From NCBI GenBank assembly GCA_016745215.1, contig CP050890.1:6758001-6822000 (forward strand): a stretch of DNA of 64,000 nucleotides, given 5' to 3'. Position 1 is the first letter of the stretch. The number at the start of each line of letters is the position of its first letter. Below the pieces are notes generated by a model that saw nothing but the letters and a program-made list of their open reading frames with translations, was not told where the DNA came from and did no database searches. Below, in pieces: positions 26,301-35,500 of the stretch. A program made the translations under genes and the position numbers. The DNA comes from Thiohalocapsa sp. PB-PSB1 (GTDB lineage Bacteria > Pseudomonadota > Gammaproteobacteria > Chromatiales > Chromatiaceae).

Positions 26301-26768
26301 GGCGTGATCGATCCGACCTCGAGCAGCGTCGATGTCAACCTCGGTGGAGCCGAGCTGGGACAGATCGACATGCTGCGCACGGATTTCCGTGCCTACGGAA
26401 TACAGTTCGAGACCCTGGTCTGGACCATATTCCAGGCCCCGAGCGGCGCAGCCGTCGCGGTTTCTACACCGCTGTTGCCGGCAACCCTGGCGCCATTCAC
26501 GCCGGCCTTCGCCTATGGCGACTGCGAATTTGAAGGCGGTGCCCCGACCATCACTGCGATGGCGCTGCGCCAACAGTCTACGACGGATTTCTACACCATG
26601 GTGCAGAATGCCCGCCTGATGGGAGATTACAAGCCCATCGCCCCCGAGAGCACCGGGGTGTTCTTCCCGGAAGTCTGGCCGGATGCGCTCTGGCTGATCA
26701 CCGCCGACCGCCTGCAAGGCGTTGCCGGTGAGCAGTGCCTTCCCTGGGAGGGTTTCGATTCGACCTGA
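23352..26768 (+). CDS. Large secreted protein with carboxypeptidase-regulatory-like and Ig-like domains
   Basis: 1138 residues. Signal peptide: MQHHHKHHWRAILAAATIMLLFSTGLLAQ. Residues 30-135 look like a beta domain (GGWTDITGQTAVSAGTG...). Residues 140-235 are a carboxypeptidase-regulatory-like fold (GTISGTVTDTQTGAAIADVSITLG, EKEGYTDFQTQVSVTGAG). Residues 255-410 resemble the FAM171-type extracellular domain (LDIPAASVLDDRGNPVSEPVRVDFTPIDP... IPTWYYDETSGLWVEEG). Near 545-640 there is a PKD/Ig-like segment (PVVSLTGPGVPQTPGSTVTLNAVVTDADG). The C-terminal 450 residues are unknown. No anchor is seen, so it is probably secreted. A strong terminator follows. Function unknown; co-expression with the PEP-CTERM-like protein suggests a surface or matrix role. 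Confidence 0.78.
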   Translation: MQHHHKHHWRAILAAATIMLLFSTGLLAQSGGWTDITGQTAVSAGTGIYDGINRQYLATVRVTNSSGASLAGQLRLVVASSNMRVNSPDGVTGASEPFFSLVGEGATLAAGDSITRNLSFARGRGRLSYTTRVEQQTLAPTEITGTISGTVTDTQTGAAIADVSITLGTATVETSSGTQGTYTGDFGDAEVSSSPERGDYVTVTAEKEGYTDFQTQVSVTGAGRVYSVDFSMAPVAASVEVADPSTEPVDLPATDNGTQTGQLDIPAASVLDDRGNPVSEPVRVDFTPIDPTDPADLAAFPGADFVAAGGDPNDPTTLDSVVLAEIRVTGESGTEYSDLAVPATIELLLPDDLQAENAVGDSIPTWYYDETSGLWVEEGSAVVQLCSFDASKKCALFSVDHFTWWNVDRPISAHACFKGTITQLDGTTPVTVPVRAAGVTYNGTSSGNRDYADPAFYGVSFKRSGQDGPPEPEQVKLFLDKDGQQQYLTNPVSLGTDTYQYDLTLDANAASVFDSPNFSGSTIPNPDSGICQTLNIRVDFNLAPVVSLTGPGVPQTPGSTVTLNAVVTDADGNYNPPSPGGEFAWSVSGCSATLSNQTANSANLTGSGGNEDCVVTLTATDDKAASGSDSELVRFSSGGFVPGDQLRVRVLNDRGQPLGVPTGAFLSDPAGNPITTVSCDPNDDGACPMDPDTGLIDFGAGFAGGPVDLTVAADLGFAPGEELPIKRLITFRGIPSGSLTLVVPGETFDQVIIGSVRRPRNLLAELLFGKMANAAILIGSYDFGVILDYVTPPGSSDYETILRAGIQEDLLYPVSETTNQFNVSISEPELELGGLTAFIGFGLDTSLPGSDDREKIRYGFAVDQNPAAYDVLGSNSELRFDLDKTAGLFDITGPYAQEEGNRVLAWRSGVSYRIDCDDPLATRIPPQVTLCDQFPSARYFHVAQGTEAPSPLETFDSQAFSALPTAPGPIGTDALEATVELSNGVIDPTSSSVDVNLGGAELGQIDMLRTDFRAYGIQFETLVWTIFQAPSGAAVAVSTPLLPATLAPFTPAFAYGDCEFEGGAPTITAMALRQQSTTDFYTMVQNARLMGDYKPIAPESTGVFFPEVWPDALWLITADRLQGVAGEQCLPWEGFDST

Positions 26769-26827
26769 TCCGGTGCCTGAAACCGACTGGACCCCATGAT
26801 GCGCAGGGACGCGCGACAACATAACGC

Positions 26828-26860
26828 GCCGGCCCGGCTAGATACCGGGCCGGCATTTTT
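26828..26860 (+). terminator. Rho-independent terminator
   Basis: Perfect 10-bp stem GCCGGCCCGG / CCGGGCCGGC (26828-26837, 26845-26854) with a 7-nt loop, followed by ATTTTT. It lies 60 bases after the 1138-residue gene. Confidence 0.9.
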
Positions 26861-26977
26861 CTGGCCTTGGGTCGCGGTAGCCTTGACTTCATCGAGCCAA
26901 GCGGAGTTTGGCGTTTCTTGCGGAGTGAAAGTTCCGATGGGGGTGGGGGCCTCGGTCAATCTGTGCAGAATAGCTTG

Positions 26978-27070
26978 GCCTGTAGCCTTTCTACCGGGAA
27001 AGCCGCGGCGTTCGCGCCCGATCCGCTGGGTCGCCCGCAAGCGGGCTCCTACGGCGCTCGGCTTCCACGG
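26978..27070 (+). repeat. Family D repeat with REP core
   Basis: Near-copy of the unit at 21946; REP core at 27030-27052. No gene is seen in the rest of 26861-27454. Confidence 0.68.
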
Positions 27071-27454
27071 CTGGTCAGGGTCCGCTTGCGGGCGATGCGC
27101 TGGTTCTGCAAAAGCGAGTCGGCAACAGCGACAACGCCCCGCAGCGACTGCACATTCGTGGAGATACCTCAGGAACCTGCCAGAGTCGTTTGCTACCCAG
27201 CCGCGGCCGGCACTTCGGTTGCGCCGGGCGATTGCCACTGTTGGTGGTACGTCCCCGATTATTGCGCCAATGTTGATCCAGATCCCCAGTCGTCGGGTTT
27301 CGCCACGCCGATCCAACCTCGGGAAGGTACCGGCTTATTTCAAACCATGAAGATCGGTATCATGTAAAGCAGCGATTTCCCGTCCGTGGACAGCGGCTCG
27401 GGTTTCCTGACAGATCGTCGACGGCCTCCAACACCAGCAAATGCGGATCAGACA

Positions 27455-28453
27455 ATGCAAAAGTTGATTGAAGGTCTACCCAAGGTAGAGCTGCATATTC
27501 ACATCGAGGGCTCATTGGAGCCGGAAATGATGTTTGCGCTCGCCGAGCGCAACGGCATCGAACTGCGTTTTCCGTCGGTCGAAGCGGTGCGGCAAGCCTA
27601 CGCCTTTCGCGATTTACAGTCTTTTCTGGACATCTATTACGAGGGCGCTGCCGTACTTCGCGAGGCGCAGGATTTCTATGATTTGACTTGGGCTTATTTG
27701 CAAAAGGCCAGCGCCCAGCGGGTGCGCCATACAGAGATTTTTTTCGATCCTCAAACCCATACCGATCGCGGCATCGACTTCGATACGGTCATCACCGGCA
27801 TTCATGACGCATTGGAAGACGGGCGCCGCCGGTTGAACATTTCCTCGCATCTGATCCTTTGTTTCTTACGCCATCTCAGCGCCGAGGCCGCCATGGCGAC
27901 CTTGGAACAGGCGCTGGCACACAAGGAGAAGATCATCGGCGTGGGTCTCGATTCCTCCGAGCTCGACCATCCGCCCATTACCTTCAAGAGCGTATTCGAG
28001 CGCGCCCGCAGCGAGGGCCTCATGACCGTTGCGCACGCTGGCGAAGAGGGTCCTCCAGAATATATCCGGCAGGCGTTGGATTCGCTTCAGGTCGCGCGCA
28101 TCGATCATGGCGTCCGCTGTATTGAAGATGCCACGCTCGTTGAACGGTTGGTGCGGAATCAGGTGCCGCTGACGGTCTGCCCGATATCAAATGTAAAGCT
28201 ACGGATTTTCGAGACGATGCAAGCGCACAATCTAAAGCGGCTGCTTGACCTTGGCATCCGTATAACAATTAACTCGGATGATCCGGCCTACTTCGGCGGC
28301 TACATCACCGAAAACTTTTTGCAGGCACAGCGGGCTTTGATGCTCGATGTCGGCGATATTTATCGCTTATCCAAGAATGCGATTCTCGCCAGCTTTCTTG
28401 GCCATTCCGACAAGGAGAAATTACTTCAGGAACTGGATACCTATATTCTTTAG
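27455..28453 (+). CDS. Adenine/adenosine deaminase family enzyme
   Basis: 332 residues. Zinc and catalytic motifs of the family: H14-I-H16 in VELHIHIEGSLEP, H194-A-G-E197 (catalytic Glu), H218 in RIDHGVRC, D275-D276 in NSDDPAYFGG. The segments FALAERNGIELRF, YAFRDLQSFLDIYYEGA and HTEIFFDPQTHTDRGI are those of the adenine-deaminase (yeast Aah1-like) branch rather than true adenosine deaminase. Adenine to hypoxanthine is therefore the likelier reaction (purine salvage, cytoplasm). A GTG at 27386 is in frame, but ATG at 27455 starts exactly at the family N-terminus. Confidence 0.87.
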   Translation: MQKLIEGLPKVELHIHIEGSLEPEMMFALAERNGIELRFPSVEAVRQAYAFRDLQSFLDIYYEGAAVLREAQDFYDLTWAYLQKASAQRVRHTEIFFDPQTHTDRGIDFDTVITGIHDALEDGRRRLNISSHLILCFLRHLSAEAAMATLEQALAHKEKIIGVGLDSSELDHPPITFKSVFERARSEGLMTVAHAGEEGPPEYIRQALDSLQVARIDHGVRCIEDATLVERLVRNQVPLTVCPISNVKLRIFETMQAHNLKRLLDLGIRITINSDDPAYFGGYITENFLQAQRALMLDVGDIYRLSKNAILASFLGHSDKEKLLQELDTYIL

Positions 28454-28789
28454 GCTTTAGGGATGAATGGCCGGGCAGTGGATTATTACCGAGGCGGGTA
28501 ACTCAGTAGGGTAGAACGTTAGATCTGTCTGCTGGGTTTTAAAATCATGCCCAGCTTTAGGGCATTTAACCGTCAAACAGTTGGAAGGAGATAGGAGTGA
28601 TAATCAAACTTCAGTTAGTTTACGATCCTATCTTTGAAAGACATGGAGTACAGATGATGTGCCGGTCGAGCACGACCTTGCTGTTGGCGAGGTTGTGACA
28701 TCGACCGGCAGGAAGGATATTCGTTCGTGCGGTACTGAGGAGTCTGTCCCGAAGTCAACAGCTCGTAGCGGCCTGCCGATGAATTCCAA
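28454..28789. other. Intergenic; inverted repeat only
   Basis: No gene recognised. GCCGGTCGA at about 28661 and TCGACCGGC at about 28702 form a 9-bp inverted repeat 30 bases apart. A short stretch at 28495 resembles a tRNA D-arm but does not fold as a whole tRNA. Confidence 0.3.
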
Positions 28790-29041
28790 CTATACGAGCC
28801 GGCTAACTACTTCGTCGGCTGGTGCGCCCCAGACCGGGCCGATCTGATCTAATACCGTGGCGTAGTTAGAAAAATCGGTCGTGGCATCGATGGTATCTCT
28901 CAGATCAATAGGATACAAATTCATGTGAGGCGAATCGATGTAGGGGCCGTAAGCTGACGCTCTGTCATGCTCGCCGGCTCCGACGCTGAGCCCGAGTCCG
29001 AGCAAACCTGCGGTGAGAAAGGTGGGTATGCGAAAAGACAT
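28790..29041 (-). CDS. Small exported protein of unknown function
   Basis: 83 residues: signal peptide MSFRIPTFLTAGLLGLGLSVGAG, then an acidic mature part rich in Asp, Tyr and Pro (YGPYIDSPHMNLYPIDLRDTIDATTDFSNYATVLDQIGPVWG). The ATG at 29041 is preceded by GGAG at nine bases; the 12 upstream codons lack a signal. I do not recognise the family. Confidence 0.55.
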   Translation of the reverse strand: MSFRIPTFLTAGLLGLGLSVGAGEHDRASAYGPYIDSPHMNLYPIDLRDTIDATTDFSNYATVLDQIGPVWGAPADEVVSRLV

Positions 29042-29411
29042 GGCGTGTTCTCCGGTAGCAAATTTTGGGTTAGACAATGTGTCTTCGTCTCATGGATAGT
29101 AATTAGTTCCACATGGACAAAACCCAACCATTCCGCGATAGAGGTTACAATTGAGGTTGACATTTCTTTCGCACCTCTGTGGAGATCGAAGGCTAGAGCA
29201 TCCCGGGCTCCGTTCTGCTCAGGCGGCCGGAGCCTGACAGAATTCCCCGTAGAGACTGTGCAAGTGTTCGCAGGAATCGACGCCCATCAGGTAACGTTAG
29301 GTGAGTTGCACCCCAAGTGCCGAGATTGGGCGAATATTCAGAATTCGGTCCGAAAATCGCGGACTGCGTCTGAGGTATCCCCACAAACTGGCCCTGGCAT
29401 TAGGACGGCGT
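29042..29411. other. Intergenic before REP array
   Basis: About 370 bases, AT-richer than the surroundings in the first half. It probably holds the promoter of the small exported protein. No gene seen. Confidence 0.3.
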
Positions 29412-30855
29412 GTCGCCCGCAAGCGGGCTCCTACAAGCCCATGGGTACGGCCGACGTAGGAGCCCGCTTGCGGGCGAACAGGCCAAGGACGCCGACACAT
29501 CCGACGCAGGCCACAGAATCTTGCCGGCAGGGCAGCATAAGGCGTTGTTAAAGCAGCAGATGATCTGGCAACACCCTGGGGTCTGCATCTGAGGTATCTA
29601 TCGAGTGGCCGACGCGTCGCCCGCAAGCGGGCTCCTACAAGCCTATGGGTACGGCCGACGTAGGAGCCCGCTTGCGGGCGAACAGGCCAAGGACGCCAAC
29701 ACATCCGATGCAGGCCACAGAATCTTGCCGGCAGGGCAGCATAAGGCGTTGTTAAAGCAGCAGATGATCTGGCAACACCCTGGGGTCTGCGTCTGAGGTA
29801 TCTATCGAGTGGCCGACGCGTCGCCCGCAAGCGGGCTCCTACAAGCCCATGGGTACGGCCGACGTAGGAGCCCGCTTGCGGGCGAACAGGCCAAGGACGC
29901 CGACACGTCCGATCCAGGCCACGGGGCCTCAAGGACAGGGCGGTATATGGCGTTGTTAAAGCAGCGGATAATCTGGCGACACCCTGGGGTCTGCGTCTGA
30001 GGTATCTATCGAGTGGCCGGCGCATCGCCCGCAAGCGGGCTCCTACAAGCCCATGGGTACGGCCGACGTAGGAGCCCGCTTGCGGGCGAACAGGCCAACG
30101 ACGCCGACACATCCGACGCAGGCCACAGAACCTTGCCGGCAGGGCAGCATAAAGCGTTGTTAAAGCAGCGGATAATCTGGCGATACCCTGAGATCTATGT
30201 TTGAGGTATCCTCACGAACCAGCCCTAGCATTTGGACGATTTTCCCGTGGTCGCTCCTTATCGAGTGGCCGGCGCGTCGCCCGCAAGCGGGCTCCTACAA
30301 GCCCATGGGGACGGCCGACGTAGGAGCCCGCTTGCGGGCGAACAGGCCAAGGACGCCGACACATCCGACGCAGGCCACAGGGCCTCAAGGACAGGGCGGT
30401 ATAAGGCGTTGTTAAAGCAGCGGATGATCTGGCGACACCCTGGGGTCTGCGTCTGAGGTATCTATCGAGTGGCCGGCGCGTCGCCCGCAAGCGGGCTCCT
30501 ACAAGCCTATGGGGACGGCCGACGTAGGAGCCCGCTTGCGGGCGAACAGGCCAAGGACGCCGACACATCCGACGCAGGCCACAGGGCCTCAAGGACAGGG
30601 CGGTATAAGGCGTTGTTAAAGCAGCGGATGATCTGGCGACACCCTGGGGTCTGCGTCTGAGGTATCTATCGAGTGGCCGGCGCGTCGCCCGCAAGCGGGC
30701 TCCTACAAGCCCATGGGGACGGCCGACGTAGGAGCCCGCTTGCGGGCGAACAGGCCAAGGACGCCGACACATCCGACGCAGGCCACAGGGCCTCAAGGAC
30801 AGGGCGGTATAAGGCGTTGTTAAAGCAGCGGATGATCTGGCGATACCTCAGAGTC
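29412..30855 (+). repeat. Tandem array of seven REP-pair (BIME-like) units, period 204 bp
   Basis: Units start at 29412, 29616, 29820, 30024, 30276, 30480 and 30684. The step is exactly 204 bp except between units 4 and 5 (252 bp, with an extra segment at about 30200-30255). Each unit has a REP core (stem GCCCGC-AA-GCGGGC) facing an inverted core across about 20 bp, then a spacer of about 140 bp. Two spacer types alternate in blocks (CAGAATCTTGCCGGCAGGG in units 1, 2, 4; CAGGGCCTCAAGGACAGGG in the others). As 204 is a multiple of three, long false frames are open through it. Confidence 0.92.
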
Positions 30856-30924
30856 TGCGTAGGTCGGCCTGAGCTTGCGAACCCGCAACAATCGACGGTT
30901 TCGCGGCGTAAACAATGCGTTCAC

Positions 30925-30977
30925 CGCAGAGGCGCAGAAGGCCCAGGCGGATGCACCCTCTTCTCTGCGCCTCTGCG
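30925..30977. repeat. Family C hairpin (CTCTGCG type)
   Basis: Perfect 14-bp arms CGCAGAGGCGCAGA (30925-30938) and TCTGCGCCTCTGCG (30964-30977). It belongs to the same family as the hairpins inside the array at 40943 and the copies at 51493, 51697 and 62699. Confidence 0.75.
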
Positions 30978-31153
30978 ACGAATCAACTGTTATCCGCGAT
31001 GGATAGGTGGACATTCCGCAAGGCCAATACCCCTGTCATGGCATCACAAGCCATTGATTCTTCGGTTGCGCACGCTCGACAACACCCACGCGGCCCGCCA
31101 TTTTCAGTACGCATTCCGAATACTCGCACAGTCTCGACGCATGGCATCGCAAA
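30978..31153. other. Upstream region of AAA operon
   Basis: No gene recognised. It leads into the triple palindrome. Confidence 0.3.
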
Positions 31154-31154
31154 T

Positions 31155-31210
31155 TCAACAAAATCGTTGACAACAATTTTGTTGAAACTATAATTCAACA
31201 AAATTGTTGA
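31155..31210. promoter_or_regulatory. Three copies of a 16-bp palindrome (TCAACAAAATTGTTGA)
   Basis: Site 1 at 31155-31170 (TCAACAAAATCGTTGA), site 2 at 31170-31185 (reads TCAACAAAATTGTTGT on the minus strand), site 3 at 31195-31210 (perfect). The last ends 14 bases before the preferred ATG of the AAA gene. The AT-rich sites stand out from GC-rich surroundings. They fit an operator for a dimeric repressor covering the promoter. No regulator gene is adjacent, so the ATPase itself or an unlinked factor may bind. Confidence 0.75.
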
Positions 31211-31223
31211 TGAGGGCATGGCG

Positions 31224-32498
31224 ATGAAATCTTCCACCGGCCGCTGGGTCACGGGCGCGGACTTTTTTGATCGGGAAACCGAGCTGGCATTGTTGCAGCA
31301 GCGGATCGAAGACGGTAACCATATCTCCCTGACCGGGCAGCGACGCATGGGGAAGACCAGCGTTGCCCGCGAATTGGGGCGTCGGCTAGAGCAGAAAGGC
31401 TGGGTGTTTTTGTTCGCGGACGTGGAGGGCGCCTCCGGCCCGGAGGATGTGATCGCCGAGTTTGCAAAGCAGATCCAGCGCGTGCAGCCGTTGTTCAGGC
31501 GTTTTGGGTCCAAATTCAGCCGCTGGCTCGGCGATCATATCGAAGAATTGAGCGCGCTGGACGTCAAGGTCAAGGTCCGAGCCGTGCTGGATGACGCAAA
31601 CTGGCGCCGCCATGGCGAAACCCTGCTCGGCGATTGTGCCGCCCACGAGGCGCCGGTATTGCTGGTCGTGGACGAACTGCCGATCTTCCTGAAGCGCTTG
31701 CAGCAGGGCGAAGACGGCGCCGCGCGAGTCGATAGGTTCCTGAGCTGGTTTCGCCAGGTGGTGCAGGACAGCCCGATGATGCAGGACAACCCGATGGCGC
31801 AGGACAACCCGGCGGGATCGCTGGTGGTCATGGTGTCAGGCAGCATTGGCCTGGGTCCGCTGGTGGAAAGGCTCGGCATCTCCGACCGCATCAATCATTT
31901 GGCCCCTTTTCGTCTCGGTCCCTGGGATAAAAGCGCAAGCGAAGCCTGTCTGCGGCGGCTTGCCGAAAGCTATGATGTTCAGATGCAAGCGGCCGTGCCC
32001 GGCGCGGTCTACGATAAGCTGGGAATCGGCATTCCCCATCATGTACAGTCGTTCTTCGCCCGTTTGCGGGACCACGCGCGCAAAACCGAGAAAATCTGCC
32101 TGACTCTGGAGGACGTCGACTATGTCTACCGCAATGAATTGCTCGGGCCGTCCGGTCAAAACGACCTGGTGCATTATGAAACCCGCCTGAAGGACGGACT
32201 GGAACAGGCGAATTACTCCCTGGCAATGGAAATTCTGGCGGAAGCGGCCGTGATGGAGGTCTTTACCGCCCAGGCGCGGCGTTGCCTGGCATCCGACTAC
32301 CGGGACATCGTCGACGAAGTGCGCGCACGCATCGTCAATACCCTGGAGGTGCTGATCCACGACGGATATCTGGAGGAATCGGCAGACGGCCATCGCTTTC
32401 CATCGCGCTTGCTGCGCGACTGGTGGGCAGCCCGCTTCCGCGATCATCATATCCCCCTCGGCGATCGCCAGCGCACCGGTTGCCAAGAGCCAGGCTGA
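31224..32498 (+). CDS. AAA ATPase (archaeal-ATPase-like, STAND-type), first gene of operon
   Basis: 424 residues. N-terminal nucleotide domain: FFDRETELALLQQRIEDG, Walker A G38QRRMGKT45, Walker B VLLVVD150E151, then a sensor-like VVMVSGSIGLGPLVERLG. The C-terminal part is helical with a winged-helix-like end (TLEVLIHDGYLEESADGHRFPSRLLRDWWAARF), as in the archaeal-ATPase clade. A short imperfect repeat DSPMMQDNPMAQDNP sits near residue 190. ATG at 31224 is preferred over 31218 because GAGGG lies seven bases before it. Ten bases separate it from the next gene. Function unknown; such ATPases often act in signalling or conflict systems. Confidence 0.82.
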   Translation: MKSSTGRWVTGADFFDRETELALLQQRIEDGNHISLTGQRRMGKTSVARELGRRLEQKGWVFLFADVEGASGPEDVIAEFAKQIQRVQPLFRRFGSKFSRWLGDHIEELSALDVKVKVRAVLDDANWRRHGETLLGDCAAHEAPVLLVVDELPIFLKRLQQGEDGAARVDRFLSWFRQVVQDSPMMQDNPMAQDNPAGSLVVMVSGSIGLGPLVERLGISDRINHLAPFRLGPWDKSASEACLRRLAESYDVQMQAAVPGAVYDKLGIGIPHHVQSFFARLRDHARKTEKICLTLEDVDYVYRNELLGPSGQNDLVHYETRLKDGLEQANYSLAMEILAEAAVMEVFTAQARRCLASDYRDIVDEVRARIVNTLEVLIHDGYLEESADGHRFPSRLLRDWWAARFRDHHIPLGDRQRTGCQEPG

Positions 32499-32508
32499 GT
32501 TGCGGACC

Positions 32509-35500
32509 ATGCGCCAGACAACCGCCGACAGCAACGCGCCGGCCAAATCGAAACCGCGACTGCGCAAATTTCATATCGGCACCGGCCAGAGCGATCAGGA
32601 AGTCATCGACCAGTTCGTCGTGCGACAAAACGAGCTGGACAGAATCCTGGAAGTGCTGGCAGGCAATATCGACTCGGACTCCTGCCAGCATCTGCTGCTG
32701 GTGGGACCGCGCGGCCGCGGCAAGACCATGCTGTTGGTGCGGGTGATCGCCGAATTGCATATCGATGCCCACCTGGCCGAGGGATTATTGCCGGTGCGGC
32801 TGATGGAGGAGAGCCAGGAAATTTTCACCCTGGCGGATTTCTGGCTGGAGTGCCTGTACTTTCTCGCCAAGGCCTGCGAGCCGATCGACCAGGCCATTGC
32901 CGAGGACCTGCGCGCCAGCCACGCCGCCTTGACGGCGCAATGGGCGGACCCGGCGCTGGAAAGCCGCGCCCGGGCCAGTGTCCTGGATGCCGCCGACCGG
33001 CTCGACCGCAAATTGGTCATCATGATCGAAAACCTGCAAGCCCTGAGCCGGGAGGCAGATAGCACTTTCGGCTGGGATCTGCGCCAGGTTCTGCAAACGG
33101 AGCCGCAGGTCATGCTGCTGGCCACCGCCACCAGTCATTTCGCCGCCCTCGAGGATGCGGAGCAGCCGTTTTTCGAACTCTTTCGCACCCTGCACCTGCC
33201 GCCACTGGACACCGAAGAATGCCGCCAACTCTGGCAGGCGATCAGTCACGAGCGGGTCGACACCCGACAAATCCGCCCGCTGCGCATCCTGACCGGCGGC
33301 AGCCCGCGCCTGATGGTGGTGCTGGCCGGCTTCAGCCGTGATCGCTCGCTGCGCCAGTTGATGGACCATCTGGTGGAATTGATCGATGACCACACCGAGT
33401 ATTTCCGCTCCCACATCGAGGATCTGGCCAGCTCCGAGCGCCGGGTCTATCTGGCATTGATCGATCTCTGGCAGGAGTCCAGCAGCGCCGAGATCGCGGC
33501 CCGGGCGCGCATGGACATCCGCAAGGTATCCACATACCTCGGCAGACTGGTGGAGCGCGGCGCCGTGCTGGTCGAAGGAACGGGCCGCAACCGCAGCTAT
33601 TATGCCGCGGAACGCCTCTACAGCATCTATTACAAACTCAGGCGGGATCGCGACGAGGCCGCGGTGGTGCGCAATCTGATCCATTTCATGGTCACCTACT
33701 ACCATGGCACCGAGTTAACGGAGCTGTCGCGCCGACTGGTGCTGGAGGCAAAGCAGTCGGCGGGTATTCGCGAGGGACTGGCGCGGGCGGCCCAGGAGGA
33801 CGCCGAATTGCGGAACTTGTTGCAGGCGCAGGGCATGCAGGTGCCCCAGATGGCTGATCGGAGACTAGCCGCTCGGAACATATCTGCCTCGGAGCTGTCC
33901 GGAGAATCCCTGCTGTCCGAGGGAGCGGTCGGCGCGGAAGCAGCCGACACGCTGGACCAGATGCGCCGGCTCTACGAGTCGGGAGACTTCGAGGCCATGA
34001 TTCGATTGGCAGACGCTTTTGTTGCAGCGGATCTGGACCATCCCGCCGTTGATCCAGCGGTGGAGGCTCGACTCGTTTCCTTGAAAGCGCAGGCCCAGTT
34101 GGAGTCCGGCGACTCGGCGGCGGCGATCGAGACCTACGATGCGCTGCTGGCGCGCTTCGGCGACAGCGCGCTGCCGAAGGTGCAGGTTCAGCTCGCCAGG
34201 GCAATGGTCAACAAGGGCTACAGCCAGGGCCAGCTCGGCGACTCGGCGGCGGAGATCGAGACCTACGATGCGCTGCTGGCGCGCTTCGGCGACAGCGCGC
34301 TGCCGGAGGTGCAGGTTCAGCTCGCCTGGGCAATGGTCAACAAGGGCGACAGCCAGGGCCAGCTCGGCGACTCGGCGGCGGAGATCGAGACCTACGATGC
34401 GCTGCTGGCGCGCTTCGGCGACAGCGCGCTGCCGGAGGTGCAGGTTCAGCTCGCCAGGGCAATGTTCAACAAGGGCATCACGCAGGGCCAGCTCGGCGAC
34501 TCGGCGGCGGCGATCGAGACCTACGATGCGCTGCTGGCGCGCTTCGGCGACAGCGCGCTGCCGGAGGTGCAGGTTCAGCTCGCCTGGGCAATGGTCAACA
34601 AGGGCGTCACGCAGCGCCAGCTCGGCGACTCGGCGGCGGCGATCGAGACCTACGATGCGCTGCTGGCGCGCTTCGGCGACAGCGCGCTGCCGGAGGTGCA
34701 GGAATCGGTCGCCATGGCAATGGTCAACAAGGGCTACAGCCAGGGCCAGCTCGGCGACTCGGCGGCGGAGATCGAGACCTACGATGCGCTGCTGGCGCGC
34801 TTCGGCGACAGCGCGCTGCCGGAGGTGCAAGTTTGGCTCGCCAGGGCAATGGTCAACAAGGGCTACAGCCAGCGCCAGCTCGGCGACTCGGCGGCGGAGA
34901 TCGAGACCTACGATGCGCTGCTGGCGCGCTTCGGCGACAGCGCGCTGCCGGAGGTGCAGGTTCAGCTCGCCTGGGCAATGTTCAACAAGGGCGTCATGCA
35001 GGGCCAGCTCGGCGACTCGGCGGCGGAGATCGAGACCTACGATGCGCTGCTGGCGCGCTTCGGCGACAGCGCGCTGCCGGAGGTGCAGGTTCAGCTCGCC
35101 ATGGCAATGGTCAACAAGGGCTACAGCCAGGGCCAGCTCGGCGACTCGGCGGCGGAGATCGAGACCTACGATGCGCTGCTGGCGCGCTTCGGCGACAGCG
35201 CGCTGCCGGAGGTGCAGGAATCGGTCGCCATGGCAATGGTCAACAAGGGCTACAGCCAGGGCCAGCTCGGCGACTCGGCGGCGGAGATCGAGACCTACGA
35301 TGCGCTGCTGGCGCGCTTCGGCGACAGCGTGGTGACGGAGGGGCAGGAATCGGTCGCCATGGCAATGTTCAACAAGGGCGTCACGCAGCGCCAGCTCGGC
35401 GACTCGGCGGCGGCGATCGAGACCTACGATGCGCTGCTGGCGCGCTTCGGCGACAGCGCGCTGCCGGAGGTGCAGGAATCGGTCGCCATGGCAATGGTCA

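Noticed and set aside
27386..27454. Upstream GTG start for the adenine-deaminase-type gene
   Set aside because: It would add 23 residues without family counterpart; ATG at 27455 begins the conserved N-terminus.
28495..28560. tRNA-like stretch (AACTCAGTAGGGTAGA and GGTTTTAAAATC)
   Set aside because: D-arm-like and T-arm-like pieces exist, but the anticodon stem does not pair and the acceptor ends do not match. It is at best a relic.
29297..30112. 271-codon leftward frame through the REP array
   Set aside because: The 204-bp period keeps the frame open; the product repeats PVRPQAGSYVGR, the translation of REP hairpins. It has no ribosome site.
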